A stretch of DNA of 64,000 bases from NCBI RefSeq assembly GCF_001431415.1, contig NZ_LDJI01000022.1, positions 29,865 to 93,864 of the forward strand, written 5' to 3'. The notes below the pieces were generated by a model. That model worked only from the letters and a program-made list of their open reading frames with translations. It was not told the DNA's origin and did no database searches. A program made the position numbers and the translations under genes. Below, piece by piece: positions 42,069 through 51,088 of the stretch (position 1 is the stretch's first letter; each line of letters starts with the position of its first letter). Source of the DNA: Stenotrophomonas humi (GTDB lineage Bacteria > Pseudomonadota > Gammaproteobacteria > Xanthomonadales > Xanthomonadaceae).

Positions 42069-43363
42069 TGAAGATGCTGGCTGCATGGATTACATGCATC
42101 ATCCTCGCCGTCTCCGGCGGCGTGGTTGCGGCCGAGCCCACCACGACGGCTACACACCTGCTTGATCAACTCGACGCCGGCCGGTACGCAGAGGCCGAAG
42201 CGATGTTCTCGGCGCAGATGAAGGCCGCGGTTCCGGCCGAAAAACTGAAAGCCGTCTGGGAGTCGTTGCCGGCGCAGATGGGCGCGGCAGGCCCACGCGG
42301 CGATGCACGGACCAGCGAAGCCGACGGCTTCCGCATTGTCGTCATCCCCCTGCACTACGCCAATGGCGCCCTGCAGGCGCGCATCGCGCTGGACAAGGAC
42401 GACAAGATTGCCGGCTTCCTGGTACAGCCTGTGGCCGCCGCACCACCGCCACCGCCGGCGGCTGATGCCAGCTTCATCGAACAGGAATTCAACGTACCGC
42501 CCAGCGGCACCTCCACCGCGCCACTGCCCGGCACGCTGACACTGCCGAAAGGTAGCGGCCCCTTCCCCGCCATCGTACTGGTGCATGGCTCCGGTCCACA
42601 GGACCGCGATGAAACCATCGGTCCCAACCGTCCATTTCTGGACATCGCGCGTGGGCTGGCCGCACAGGGCATCGCAGTGCTGCGTTACGAAAAGCGCAGC
42701 CACGCGCGTCCGCAGGATTTCAAAGCCACTTTCAGCATCGATGACGAAACGACCGACGATGCGGTCGCCGCCGTAAGCGCACTGGCAACTACCAACAGCA
42801 TCGATCCCCGCCACATCTTCCTGCTGGGTCACAGCCAGGGCGGATTGCTCGCAGGCCGTATTGCCAAGGCCGCCGATGGCAAGCTGGCTGGCCTGGTCCT
42901 GCTTGCCGCGCCAGCACGCCCCATCCTCGATCTGCTGGCAGAACAGAACCGCTATATGGTCGGTCTGGACGGCACGATCAGCGCTGACGAACAAGCGCAC
43001 CTCACGGCGCTGGATGCAGCCATCGCAGCGGTACGCGGCAATCCGGATGCACGCCTGATGGATATCCCGGGCCGCTTCTGGCAGCAGCTGGAACAGGTTG
43101 ATCCCATCGCCGATGCACGCGACAGCAAGCTGCCGGTGCTGCTGTTGCAGGGTGGCCGGGACTTCCAGGTGGTCGATGCCGATTGGCAACGATGGAACAA
43201 CGGGCTGAAAGGCGAACGTTACCGCTTCCAGCATTATCCGGCGCTCAATCACCTCGGCATCTCCGGTGAAGGCAAGGGCTCGCTGGAGGAATATGCACGG
43301 CCGGGCCATGTGGATGCAGCGCTGATCAACGACATCGCCCAGTGGATCAAGGCACAGCCATGA
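42068..43363 (+). CDS. Exported alpha/beta hydrolase with N-terminal DUF3887-like domain
   Basis: A 431-residue protein with a signal peptide (about residues 1-22). Residues 25-125 look like the small DUF3887 domain (LLDQLDAGRYAEAEAMFSAQMK). After a Pro-rich linker the hydrolase domain begins, with oxyanion region VLVHGSGPQDRDETIG, nucleophile GHSQGG, acid in LLQGGRDFQVV and His in YPALNHLGI. This architecture is common in periplasmic esterases of uncertain substrate. It is the fifth gene of the SPFH operon. Confidence 0.84.
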   Translation: MKMLAAWITCIILAVSGGVVAAEPTTTATHLLDQLDAGRYAEAEAMFSAQMKAAVPAEKLKAVWESLPAQMGAAGPRGDARTSEADGFRIVVIPLHYANGALQARIALDKDDKIAGFLVQPVAAAPPPPPAADASFIEQEFNVPPSGTSTAPLPGTLTLPKGSGPFPAIVLVHGSGPQDRDETIGPNRPFLDIARGLAAQGIAVLRYEKRSHARPQDFKATFSIDDETTDDAVAAVSALATTNSIDPRHIFLLGHSQGGLLAGRIAKAADGKLAGLVLLAAPARPILDLLAEQNRYMVGLDGTISADEQAHLTALDAAIAAVRGNPDARLMDIPGRFWQQLEQVDPIADARDSKLPVLLLQGGRDFQVVDADWQRWNNGLKGERYRFQHYPALNHLGISGEGKGSLEEYARPGHVDAALINDIAQWIKAQP

Positions 43364-43929
43364 GCCATCGCAACGCCTCAACAGCATCGGAACCGTTCAA
43401 GGTCGCCGCACCGACCAGCTCACTGCTGCTCTGGCTGTGGGCCCCCATGCTGCTGGTGCTCGCCATCGATCCGATGATCAAGCTGTTCGCCGGCAAGCCG
43501 CCATTCGATGCTTCTTTCAGCTCATGGGGCGGCTGGCTGGTACTGCCGCTGGTCGGTGCCGCATTGACCCTGGCCTACCGTCGTCGTGAACTGCACCTGG
43601 AGTCGCGGCAACTGACCATAGCCGGCACGCTCTATACCCGACGGGTACCGCTGAGTTCGATGCGGCTGGAGCGCGCTCGCATCGTCAGCTTCGCCGAAAA
43701 CCCGGACTTCAAGCCGGGCATGAAATCCAACGGCTTCCAGTTTCCCGGTTTCCGCGCGGGCAATTTCCACATGAAGGACGGCGGCAAAGGCTTCTGCCTG
43801 ATCACCGATGACAGTCGCGTACTGGTGATCCCGCTGCGCGATGGCGACAGTGTGCTGGTCAGCCCCGAACAACCGCGCGCGCTGCTGGATGAACTCAAGC
43901 GACTGGCCGATAGCAGCGCACCGGCCTAA
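43360..43929 (+). CDS. Membrane protein with bacterial PH-like domain
   Basis: A 189-residue protein with two N-terminal hydrophobic segments (about residues 20-40 and 55-72) and a C-terminal region resembling bacterial PH domains, with the pattern YRRRELHLESRQLTIAG followed by LYTRRVPLSSM and VLVIPLRDGDSVLVSPEQPRALLDEL. It starts by ATGA overlap with the hydrolase gene, so it belongs to the same operon. Function unknown. Confidence 0.66.
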   Translation: MSHRNASTASEPFKVAAPTSSLLLWLWAPMLLVLAIDPMIKLFAGKPPFDASFSSWGGWLVLPLVGAALTLAYRRRELHLESRQLTIAGTLYTRRVPLSSMRLERARIVSFAENPDFKPGMKSNGFQFPGFRAGNFHMKDGGKGFCLITDDSRVLVIPLRDGDSVLVSPEQPRALLDELKRLADSSAPA

Positions 43930-43938
43930 GCTGCGCTT

Positions 43939-44745
43939 ATGCGCAACGATCCCCAGCTCCTGCTCAACACACCGGACATCGAAATCTGGCCGGGCGGCCT
44001 GCTGCGCGCGCGCAGCAATCACAACGCACGCCTGCTCGCGCAAGCCAGTCATGTACTGCGGCGCAAGTGCGATGGTCGCTATCTCGCCGCGCAACTGCCA
44101 CGCGGCCTGATGCCGTTGATCACCCGCCTACCGGAAGCACCCGGCATCGAACACGCACTGTCGGTGCTCGATGCACACTTGTCGCAGCCCGCCCGTATAC
44201 CGCCGCCGCAGGGTGAACTGCCACTGCATCACCTGCAGCACTGCCTCGACCACCTGGGCCTGGACAGCGCTGACTACGCAGCGCAAACCGGCCTGTGGCT
44301 GATTCCCGAGCCGGCCCACCTGGTGCTTGCAGGGTTCGACCGCTATCGCCGCCCGTTGTGGCTGACCCGCCCCGCAGCCCGCAGCTGGCAGCGCATGCGC
44401 GATGCCGCTGCCGCCAGCGGCATCGCGATGGACGCGATTTCCGGCTACCGCAGTCACGACTATCAACTCGGCATTTTTGAACGCAAACTCGCGCGCGGTT
44501 TGAGCGTGAGCGAGATTCTCACCGTCAACGCTGCACCAGGCTTCAGCGAACACCACGGCGGCAACGCGCTGGATATCAGCGCACCCGGCGAGCCGCCCGC
44601 CGAAGAATCCTTCGAACACACCGAAGCCTTCACCTGGCTGCAGCAGCATGCCGGCGACTATGGCTTCCACATGAGCTACCCGCGCGGCAACCCATACGGC
44701 ATCGTTTACGAGCCATGGCATTGGTGCTGGATTGGCATCAGCTGA
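43939..44745 (+). CDS. M15-family D-alanyl-D-alanine carboxypeptidase-like protein
   Basis: A 268-residue protein with a C-terminal VanY/DacB-type M15 peptidase domain. The zinc motif SxHxxGxAxD reads SEHHGGNALD, and the last ligand is in EPWHWCW. No signal peptide is obvious, unusual for a cell-wall enzyme, so either export occurs otherwise or the substrate is cytoplasmic murein fragments. The N-terminal 130 residues have no recognised domain. Starts 9 bp after the PH-like gene and may belong to its operon. Confidence 0.83.
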   Translation: MRNDPQLLLNTPDIEIWPGGLLRARSNHNARLLAQASHVLRRKCDGRYLAAQLPRGLMPLITRLPEAPGIEHALSVLDAHLSQPARIPPPQGELPLHHLQHCLDHLGLDSADYAAQTGLWLIPEPAHLVLAGFDRYRRPLWLTRPAARSWQRMRDAAAASGIAMDAISGYRSHDYQLGIFERKLARGLSVSEILTVNAAPGFSEHHGGNALDISAPGEPPAEESFEHTEAFTWLQQHAGDYGFHMSYPRGNPYGIVYEPWHWCWIGIS

Positions 44746-44822
44746 CACAGCTGCGTGCAGCATCACTGCCGCCTTACCCGACCTGAAACCACCCGCACTC
44801 GAACATCAAGGAGAGAACATCC

Positions 44823-45335
44823 ATGGACGGACGCAATCCCTACCAGAGCTCCGCTGCACCGGTGATTCAGCCGCATACGCTGTTCGAACGTGATGTCCCA
44901 GAGAACATCACCTCGCCCATCCGCAGCGGATGGATCGCCGCCTGTGTGTCATGCGCACTGACGCTGACCCTCACCGTAATGTCGATGACTTCTGCTGCCA
45001 GCGGACGCCAGTCGCTTTTCAGCGTTTGGGATTTCATCGACGTCGTATTGATCGCAGCGCTTGCCTTCGGCATCTACAAGCGCAGCCGGACCGCAGCGAC
45101 CCTCATGTTCGTGTACTTCGTACTGTCGAAGATCCTCATCATGCTCGATACCGGTCTCCCGACGGGTCTGATTCTTGGCCTGGTATTCGCGATCTTCTAC
45201 TTCCGCGCGATGACCGCGACCTACCGCTACCACCGCTTCCTGCGTGACTGGCAGCGCAATCCTCCCGCACCGCGGCAGTCACTCGCAGACAACCCCGCAT
45301 TCAACCGCAGCGGTCCGGATCAAGGCGTCTCCTGA
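44823..45335 (+). CDS. Hypothetical membrane protein
   Basis: A 170-residue protein with about four membrane helices (roughly residues 35-55, 68-85, 92-110 and 112-130). It opens with MDGRNPYQSS, similar to MDDSPYRSS of the next gene, and both carry the FGIYKRSR / YGTYRRSR motif between helices, so the two are probably distant paralogues. A strong AAGGAGAGA ribosome binding site precedes the ATG. No family was recognised. Confidence 0.7.
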   Translation: MDGRNPYQSSAAPVIQPHTLFERDVPENITSPIRSGWIAACVSCALTLTLTVMSMTSAASGRQSLFSVWDFIDVVLIAALAFGIYKRSRTAATLMFVYFVLSKILIMLDTGLPTGLILGLVFAIFYFRAMTATYRYHRFLRDWQRNPPAPRQSLADNPAFNRSGPDQGVS

Positions 45336-45374
45336 AGCAGCACCGCCTCATTGATATCACCGGAATAAAGCGTC

Positions 45375-45773
45375 ATGGACGACAGCCCTTATCGCAGCAG
45401 CATCACCAGTATCGACGTCGCGCCAAGCGGGCCATTGGCAAAAGCCATCGTATTGATGGCGGCCATGGGCGCACTGCTCGGCATCATCCAACTGGTGATG
45501 ACGACGTGGGCATGGCGGGCAGAGGCAGTCGCGCAGAACGCGACGCTCTGGCTCATGCTGGGCAACAGCCTGCCGTACTTCGCACTGGCTTACGGCACAT
45601 ATCGTCGCAGTCGTATCTGCGCGTGCCTGTTGCTGGTGTATGCCGAACTGCATGCCCTGCTCGTCGTATGGCTGTTCTCGCCACTACCGGCCTATGCCCT
45701 GCTGGTTCCGTTGGCGCTGCTGTTGGTTCTGGTCAACGGTACGCTGGCGGTATTCCGCAGCCATCGGCTTTGA
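45375..45773 (+). CDS. Hypothetical membrane protein, paralogue of its upstream neighbour
   Basis: A 132-residue protein with four hydrophobic helices. It shares the S/NPYxSS start and the YRRSR motif with the gene at 44823. A lone TTGATATC half-site, like one arm of the palindrome at 40472-40488, lies just upstream at 45351-45358. Function unknown. It is convergent with the glycosylase gene, 18 bp apart. Confidence 0.65.
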   Translation: MDDSPYRSSITSIDVAPSGPLAKAIVLMAAMGALLGIIQLVMTTWAWRAEAVAQNATLWLMLGNSLPYFALAYGTYRRSRICACLLLVYAELHALLVVWLFSPLPAYALLVPLALLLVLVNGTLAVFRSHRL

Positions 45774-45791
45774 TCGAAACCACCAACGCGC

Positions 45792-46466
45792 TCAGTCCTG
45801 TGAGCGATTGGTTTTGAGTTTGGGGTCCGCAGTGAAATCCGCGATGCGCCAGAGATACAGACTGGCATAGGTGCGGTACGGCCCCCAACGCTCGCCGCGC
45901 TCTGCCAATGCCTTGGGTGTCAGCATCACCTCGGCGCCATCCACGCGTTGTGCGCCTTTGCGGATGCCCAGGTCATCGACGGGCAGGATGTCCGGCCGGC
46001 CCAGGCGGAACATCAGCATCATCTCCACCGTCCAGCGGCCGATGCCACGCACCGGCACCAGCGCGTTGATGATGTCCTCGTGGTCCATCACCGACATCTG
46101 GCGCAATGACGGCAGCTCACCGGCCGCCTCACGACGGGCCAGATCGCGCAGTGCCAAAGCCTTGTTTCCGGAAACACCGCAAGCTCGCAACGCCGTGTCA
46201 TCGATCAGGCCAAGCGTGTCGGCGTGCAGACGCCTGCTACCGATCGCCGCTTCCACTCGCCCGACGATGGTCGAGGCCGCCTTGCCGCTGAGCTGCTGGA
46301 ACAGAATGGCGCGCGCCAAGGCATCCACCGGATCAAACGATCTGCGCCAGCCCTCGGGCGCTGGCAGCGGACCAAGCCGGCGGATCCAGGTCGCCAGCCG
46401 GCGATCCTTCCGCTGCAGGTAATCCAGCGCCTGCTCGATATCGAAGCCGCGCGCGTAGCGGGGCAT
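45792..46466 (-). CDS. DNA-3-methyladenine glycosylase II (AlkA-like)
   Basis: A 224-residue HhH-GPD superfamily glycosylase. The hairpin and catalytic region reads LVPVRGIGRWTVEMMLMFRLGRPDILPVDDLGIRKG, where the last Asp of the PVDDLG segment is the expected catalytic residue. The ILFQQLSGKAASTIVGR segment is typical of the AlkA group. It removes alkylated bases from DNA. It lacks the N-terminal Ada-like domain of E. coli AlkA. The DUF423 gene ends 4 bp before its start, suggesting an operon. Confidence 0.88.
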   Translation of the reverse strand: MPRYARGFDIEQALDYLQRKDRRLATWIRRLGPLPAPEGWRRSFDPVDALARAILFQQLSGKAASTIVGRVEAAIGSRRLHADTLGLIDDTALRACGVSGNKALALRDLARREAAGELPSLRQMSVMDHEDIINALVPVRGIGRWTVEMMLMFRLGRPDILPVDDLGIRKGAQRVDGAEVMLTPKALAERGERWGPYRTYASLYLWRIADFTADPKLKTNRSQD

Positions 46467-46470
46467 GGCG

Positions 46471-46842
46471 TCAGCGCTTCAGTGCACTGAAAGCCAACAG
46501 CACCCAGCCACCCATCAAGGTCATGCCGCCGAACGGCGCCAGAGTGGTGGGCCACTTCATCAGCACGTTGCCAGCCAGGCTCCCGGAGAACAACAGCGTA
46601 CCCAGCAACAGGACGCACAGGGCGATGCGCCCGAGCGGATGCTGTGACCTTGCTCCCAGCGCCGCCAGCGCCACACCATGCCCGAACGCATACAACGCTG
46701 CAGTGTTCAGATGCGACTGTGCCAAGGGCTCGGTCACGCCATGCGAGGCATAGGCCGAAAGTCCCACCGCCACTGCCGCCAGCAGCCCACCGCAAAACGC
46801 CAGGAAGGAAGGCTTATTTTTACGTCGCTCCTGCAGAAACAT
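46471..46842 (-). CDS. DUF423 family membrane protein
   Basis: A 123-residue protein with four membrane helices and the family segments GLLAAVAVGLSAYASHG and FSGSLAGNVLMKWP, plus the C-terminal GGMTLMGGWVLLAFSAL. DUF423 (YgdD-like) proteins are widespread inner-membrane proteins without known function. It is upstream of the glycosylase gene and probably cotranscribed with it. Confidence 0.85.
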   Translation of the reverse strand: MFLQERRKNKPSFLAFCGGLLAAVAVGLSAYASHGVTEPLAQSHLNTAALYAFGHGVALAALGARSQHPLGRIALCVLLLGTLLFSGSLAGNVLMKWPTTLAPFGGMTLMGGWVLLAFSALKR

Positions 46843-46886
46843 GTCGTACTCCCATCATCCGATGGCCAGTTTCGATGGCCATAAAA

Positions 46887-46915
46887 AAAACGCGCCGCAG
46901 GAAGCGGCGCGTTTT
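46887..46915 (-). terminator. Terminator of the SRPBCC gene
   Basis: CGCGCCGC and GCGGCGCG arms with an AGGAA loop. On the minus strand an eight-T run follows. It lies 34 bp after the stop codon of the gene at 46949. Confidence 0.87.
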
Positions 46916-46948
46916 CTGACAATCAACTCATCGTCAACAACCGGGTGA

Positions 46949-48091
46949 TTACTTCACTGCCCAGTAGATGTCGTAGCTGCCTTCCGTGGTGAAGCCCTTG
47001 GCCACGCCACCCTTCCAGGACTCGTACGGACGATCGATCACTTCGTTACCGGTGGTGGTTGCCCAGGCACGCAGTGCGTTACGAGCGATATCCAGACCTG
47101 CCATGTGGCCGGTGTAGGAAGCAAAGGCGGCACGACGAGCATCTGCATGCACGTACTTGACCGGGTTGCCCGCCGGAACCTTCACGTTCAACTGGCCATC
47201 AGCAGCAGCCACGGCGACCGGAGCGGCAGCAGCCTTGTCAGCTTCGCCGTCCTTCTTGTCGGTGGCCGGAGCAGCACCACTGCGCTTGCGCACCGGCTGC
47301 ACCACGTCGAAGGCGTACTTCTCGGCACCGAAGTCGGTGGTCACGATGCGCACCGGACCGGCGGCTTCAAGACCATTGGCTTCCATCGTGCGCTTGATCC
47401 ATTCCTGGTTGTCCTCGATGGACTGACGGATGGTGTCGTTGTTGCGGTCGATGTTGCCGGCGTTGACCACCAGCAGATCTTCCGCCGGCACGTCCACAAC
47501 CTTCAGGTCGGTCAGCGGGGCATCGGAAGCGCGGTAATCCACGTTCGGCACCGAAGCCAGCATGTTGGCCATACGCGACAGGCCCAGCTTGACGTCGTCA
47601 CCAATGTGGCGGCTCACATACAGGCCGGCATAGCGACCGAACAGGTCGAAGCCGTACTTGACGCTGTATTCCTGCGTGATCTTGACGTTGCGGTCGTTCT
47701 TGCCGGTCGGCTCGAGGGTGAAGGCGGTGACCTTGTCGTGACCACGGGTCTGGTCATCGATGGCGATCACAACGCGCTTGTTCTTCTCGCTTTCGGTGAT
47801 CTCCCAGCTGCCCTGGCCCAGCGTGCTGTCCTTGGAGCTGTAATCCATGCGGGCGCCCTTGCCGGCGTCCGGACCGCTGAACTTCAGTTCCACGCCCTTA
47901 TCGCGCAGTACCAGCGGGTTCCAGTCCTTGAAGCGGCGCAGGCTGTTGACCGTGTCAAACACGATCGTCATCTTGCGGTTGGTTTCGATGCTTTCAGAAA
48001 TATGGCGCTCGCCCGGCAAGCACACGCCAATGATGACGAACAGGCCAGCCACGATCCCCAAGGCAATCAGGAACTCGATAATACGGGTCAT
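46949..48091 (-). CDS. SRPBCC-family protein with membrane anchor
   Basis: A 380-residue protein with one N-terminal transmembrane helix (about residues 5-25), then an SRPBCC (START-like) domain (residues 35-170) including FDTVNSLRRFKDWNPLVLRD and GSWEITESEKNKRVVIAI. The C-terminal part (residues 195-380) looks like a GyrI-like small-molecule-binding domain split by a charged Ala/Asp/Lys-rich linker (KKDGEADKAAAA). The ligand is unknown. The gene stands alone. Confidence 0.72.
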   Translation of the reverse strand: MTRIIEFLIALGIVAGLFVIIGVCLPGERHISESIETNRKMTIVFDTVNSLRRFKDWNPLVLRDKGVELKFSGPDAGKGARMDYSSKDSTLGQGSWEITESEKNKRVVIAIDDQTRGHDKVTAFTLEPTGKNDRNVKITQEYSVKYGFDLFGRYAGLYVSRHIGDDVKLGLSRMANMLASVPNVDYRASDAPLTDLKVVDVPAEDLLVVNAGNIDRNNDTIRQSIEDNQEWIKRTMEANGLEAAGPVRIVTTDFGAEKYAFDVVQPVRKRSGAAPATDKKDGEADKAAAAPVAVAAADGQLNVKVPAGNPVKYVHADARRAAFASYTGHMAGLDIARNALRAWATTTGNEVIDRPYESWKGGVAKGFTTEGSYDIYWAVK

Positions 48092-48506
48092 TCAAGAGTC
48101 TCCGTGGCCGATCCCACGGCCGGGTTGATTGAAGCGAAGCCCCCATCCTAGCAGGCTTTTCGCACGTTGTTGATTACAAATGGCGTACCGGTTTCCTTGC
48201 CCGATCACGGCATCCCATCGCTCGGGCGCAAGGTAACGCATCCATTCCCAACGATACGCGCCTTCAAGCGATAGCACGGGCCGTAGGGCGGCCCCTGCTG
48301 TCCATTTTCGCCTCAGTTCGCAGGCGAGCACCAGCATTTATGCATGTTTTTTTACAGACGAGCCGTCGCCATGTGCCAGTGGAAGCCAACATCGGCAAAA
48401 TCCGGCTCCGCTGAAGGCCGGTGACATGCATGCGCACCGGCCGGAACGGAGTAGGCCCCCGCACCGCCGACGGCCAAGCGCCGGCCGTGGCGGCCCTTCT
48501 TTCGGC
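48092..48506. other. Intergenic region without a supported gene (415 bp)
   Basis: The region between the start of the SRPBCC gene and the end of the response regulator gene. It must contain the SRPBCC promoter and probably a terminator for the response regulator: an imperfect GCCGCCACGGCC / GGCCGTCGGCGG hairpin occurs near 48463-48496. A seven- to eight-T run occurs near 48346-48353 on the plus strand after a short hairpin, but no promoter for a small RNA could be identified. No convincing ORF was seen. Confidence 0.5.
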
Positions 48507-49148
48507 TCAGACCAGCTGCAGCTCGAAGGCCTTGAGCACGGCCCGGGTACGGTCGCGCACGCCAAGCTTGGAAAGAATGTTGGAGACGTGATTCTTGATC
48601 GTGCCCTCGGCCACGCCCAGTGAATTGGCGATCTCCTTGTTGGAGAAGCCGCTGGCCATCAGCCGCAGGATCTCGGTCTCCCGGTCAGTCAGCGGGTCGG
48701 GCCGGTCCAGGCTGACGAACTCGTTGCGCATGTGCTCCAGGCCCGACAACAGCCGCTGGGTCACCGCTGGCTGCACCAGCGAGCCGCCGCCGGCCACGGT
48801 ACGGATCGCCCCCACCAGCTGCTCCAGCGTCACGTCCTTGAGCAGGTAGCCCTTGGCACCCGCCTTCAACCCGGCCAGCACCAGCTGGTCGTCGTCGAAG
48901 GTGGTCAGGATGATCGAAGGCGGCAGCTGCCCCAGACGGCTCAGGGTCTGCAACGCTTCAAGGCCGGACATCATCGGCATGCGCATGTCCATCAGCACGA
49001 CATCCGGCTTGACGACGGGAATCACCTCGACCGCATGGCGGCCGTCGGTCGCTTCGGCCACCACTTCAATGCTGTCATCCAGCGCCAGCAAGGAGCGGAT
49101 GCCCTGCCGTACCAGAGTTTGGTCGTCGACCAGGCAGACACGGATCAT
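48507..49148 (-). CDS. NarL/FixJ-family response regulator
   Basis: A 213-residue response regulator. The receiver domain (residues 1-115) has DD near the N-terminus (VCLVDDQ), the phosphorylated Asp in VVLMDMRMP, and Lys in YLLKD. The C-terminal LuxR-type helix-turn-helix reads LTDRETEILRLMASGFSNKEIANSLGVAEGTIKNHVSNI. The ATG at 49148 overlaps the kinase stop codon by 1 bp (TGATG); a TTG at 49151 is less likely. Partner of the DesK/NarX-type kinase upstream. Confidence 0.92.
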   Translation of the reverse strand: MIRVCLVDDQTLVRQGIRSLLALDDSIEVVAEATDGRHAVEVIPVVKPDVVLMDMRMPMMSGLEALQTLSRLGQLPPSIILTTFDDDQLVLAGLKAGAKGYLLKDVTLEQLVGAIRTVAGGGSLVQPAVTQRLLSGLEHMRNEFVSLDRPDPLTDRETEILRLMASGFSNKEIANSLGVAEGTIKNHVSNILSKLGVRDRTRAVLKAFELQLV

Positions 49149-50347
49149 CAACTCACTCCTTGGGGCCCTGAGGCCAACATCATATTGGTTACCACCGGCA
49201 GTCTGGCGCGAAGGCGGAAGCCCTCGCCCCGACGCGCCGATACATCAAAGCCGCCACCGTACTCGGCAAGCCGCTCACGCATGCCACGCAGGCCATTTCC
49301 CGGCAGGATCTCATCCACTTCGCCGCCGATGCCGTCATCACGCGCATCGATGACGATGTTGTCGCCCTCTTTCTCGACCCGGATCCACAGATTGCGGGCG
49401 CCGGCATGGCGCACCGCGTTGGTGATGATTTCCTGGGTGCAGCGCAGCAGGACGTGGGCCCGCTCAGGGTCATCCACATTGAGCGGCTCGTCCACCTGCA
49501 GGTGGATGTCCAGCGACGGCACCCGCTCGGTCAGGGGCCGCAACGCGGCAGCCAGGTCGATGGCACCACTTTCACGCAGCTGACTGACCGCTTCGCGCAC
49601 GTCGGTGAGCAGCAGCTTGGCCAGCGTATGGGCCTGGCGCACATGCTCCTGGGCCTGGCCTTCGGTGATATGCCCGGCCACTTCCAGATTCAGACTCAGC
49701 GCGGTCAGGTGGTGGCCCAGCAGGTCATGCAGTTCGCGGGAGATGCGGGTGCGCTCGTTGACGCGGGCACTTTCAGCCAGCAGCAGGCGCGTTGCGCGCA
49801 ACTCGGCATTGAGCCGACGCTGCTCTTCGCGGGCCTGGGTCTGCTGGCGCGCGACCAGACTGGTGACGAACACGAACATCGAGAAGCCGCCGTACAGCAG
49901 CGACTGCAGCAGCGCCTCAAACAGCGGCAGGCCCATGATCAGGCTGTAGACCGGGAGCACCGCCAGCTGGCTCACCACCAGCCAGATCACCCCGACCCGC
50001 TTGCTCAGCAGCCACGGGATCACCCCGGCCGCCACCATCATCAGGATGCTGCCCAGGCCGGTGCCGGAGATGTAACTCACCGCCAGCGCCGAAATCGTCA
50101 GCACCAGCAGGGCCAGGCGGTCATACCAGCCGGTGTGCCCGGCCGCGCTCAGCCCCCGGGTCAACCAGAAGTAGCAACCGCCAAACGCCAGGTACGCGGC
50201 GAACAGCCAGGTGGCCTCACCCGCGCCGGGCTGGATCATGCCCTCTTCGGGGGCGTACTGCGTATAGACCAACGGCAGGCTGACCAGGGCCCAGGTGAAC
50301 AGGCCGGCCAGGCGGAGAACGCGGGTGTGACTGAGATGTCCCAACAT
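49148..50347 (-). CDS. Sensor histidine kinase, HisKA_3 type (DesK/NarX-like)
   Basis: A 399-residue membrane kinase with about five to six N-terminal membrane helices and no large periplasmic domain, so the signal may be sensed in the membrane, as in DesK. The dimerisation region has the phosphorylatable His in SRELHDLLGHHLTALSLN, and the ATPase region has QEIITNAVRHAGA and DARDDGIGG. The start at 50347 begins the first helix. It forms an operon with its response regulator. Confidence 0.9.
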   Translation of the reverse strand: MLGHLSHTRVLRLAGLFTWALVSLPLVYTQYAPEEGMIQPGAGEATWLFAAYLAFGGCYFWLTRGLSAAGHTGWYDRLALLVLTISALAVSYISGTGLGSILMMVAAGVIPWLLSKRVGVIWLVVSQLAVLPVYSLIMGLPLFEALLQSLLYGGFSMFVFVTSLVARQQTQAREEQRRLNAELRATRLLLAESARVNERTRISRELHDLLGHHLTALSLNLEVAGHITEGQAQEHVRQAHTLAKLLLTDVREAVSQLRESGAIDLAAALRPLTERVPSLDIHLQVDEPLNVDDPERAHVLLRCTQEIITNAVRHAGARNLWIRVEKEGDNIVIDARDDGIGGEVDEILPGNGLRGMRERLAEYGGGFDVSARRGEGFRLRARLPVVTNMMLASGPQGVS

Positions 50348-50496
50348 GGGCCCATGGTAAGGACCGCAGGCGCTTTGCGCCCTCCCACGGAAGTCATGCA
50401 TCCGCCGGGTATGGCCGGTGCTCGCCCACCTCGCCCCCCCATGCGATAATCGCCCGCAAAGCCTCAGGGTCCACCGCTTTACCCCACGGAGTCACA

Positions 50497-51087
50497 ATGT
50501 CGATTGTCATCCGCGACGTGCGCGAGCATGAGCTCGATTCCGTCCTGGCACTGAACAACAACGCGGGCCTTGCCATCCTGCCGCTCGACGCCGCAAAAGT
50601 CCGGCGCTTCTACGAGACCGCAGAGTATTTCCGGGTCGCCGAACGTGACGGCAACATGGCCGGGTTCCTGGTGGGATACGGCAGCCACAGCCCCCACGAC
50701 AGCTGCAACTTCGCCTGGTTCCAGCAGCGCTACCCCAGCTTTTTCTATATCGACCGCATCGTGGTGGCCAGCCGCCGCCGGGGTGGTGGTGTCGGACGTG
50801 CGTTCTACGCCGATGCCCAGAGTTACGCCGAGCTGCGTTATCCGCAGATGGCCTGCGAGGTGTTCCTGGACCACGGTGCCGATGCCGCGCTGCTGTTCCA
50901 TGGCAGCTTCGGCTTCCGCGAAGTCGGCCAGAACACCATGCCATCGGTGGATGTACGTGCCAGCATGCTGCTCAAGGAACTGTGCAGCTATGAATGGGTG
51001 AAGGAAACCTACGGCGACAACCTTCCCGACGTTCCCTGGGTAGGCAATACACGTCGGCCGCTGCAACAACGGCCGACGGGAACCTGA
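50497..51087 (+). CDS. GNAT-family N-acetyltransferase
   Basis: A 196-residue GNAT protein. The acetyl-CoA binding region (motif A) reads FFYIDRIVVASRRRGGGVGRAFYADAQ, with the R/Q-x-x-G-x-G/A pattern. The substrate is unknown. It is directly upstream of minC with a 1-bp gap, so it may be cotranscribed with the division-site genes. Confidence 0.85.
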   Translation: MSIVIRDVREHELDSVLALNNNAGLAILPLDAAKVRRFYETAEYFRVAERDGNMAGFLVGYGSHSPHDSCNFAWFQQRYPSFFYIDRIVVASRRRGGGVGRAFYADAQSYAELRYPQMACEVFLDHGADAALLFHGSFGFREVGQNTMPSVDVRASMLLKELCSYEWVKETYGDNLPDVPWVGNTRRPLQQRPTGT

Positions 51088-51088
51088 G

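Noticed and set aside
48340..48360. Possible small RNA end (short hairpin and T run)
   Set aside because: The hairpin is weak and no promoter was identified at a suitable distance; the evidence is insufficient to call an RNA gene.
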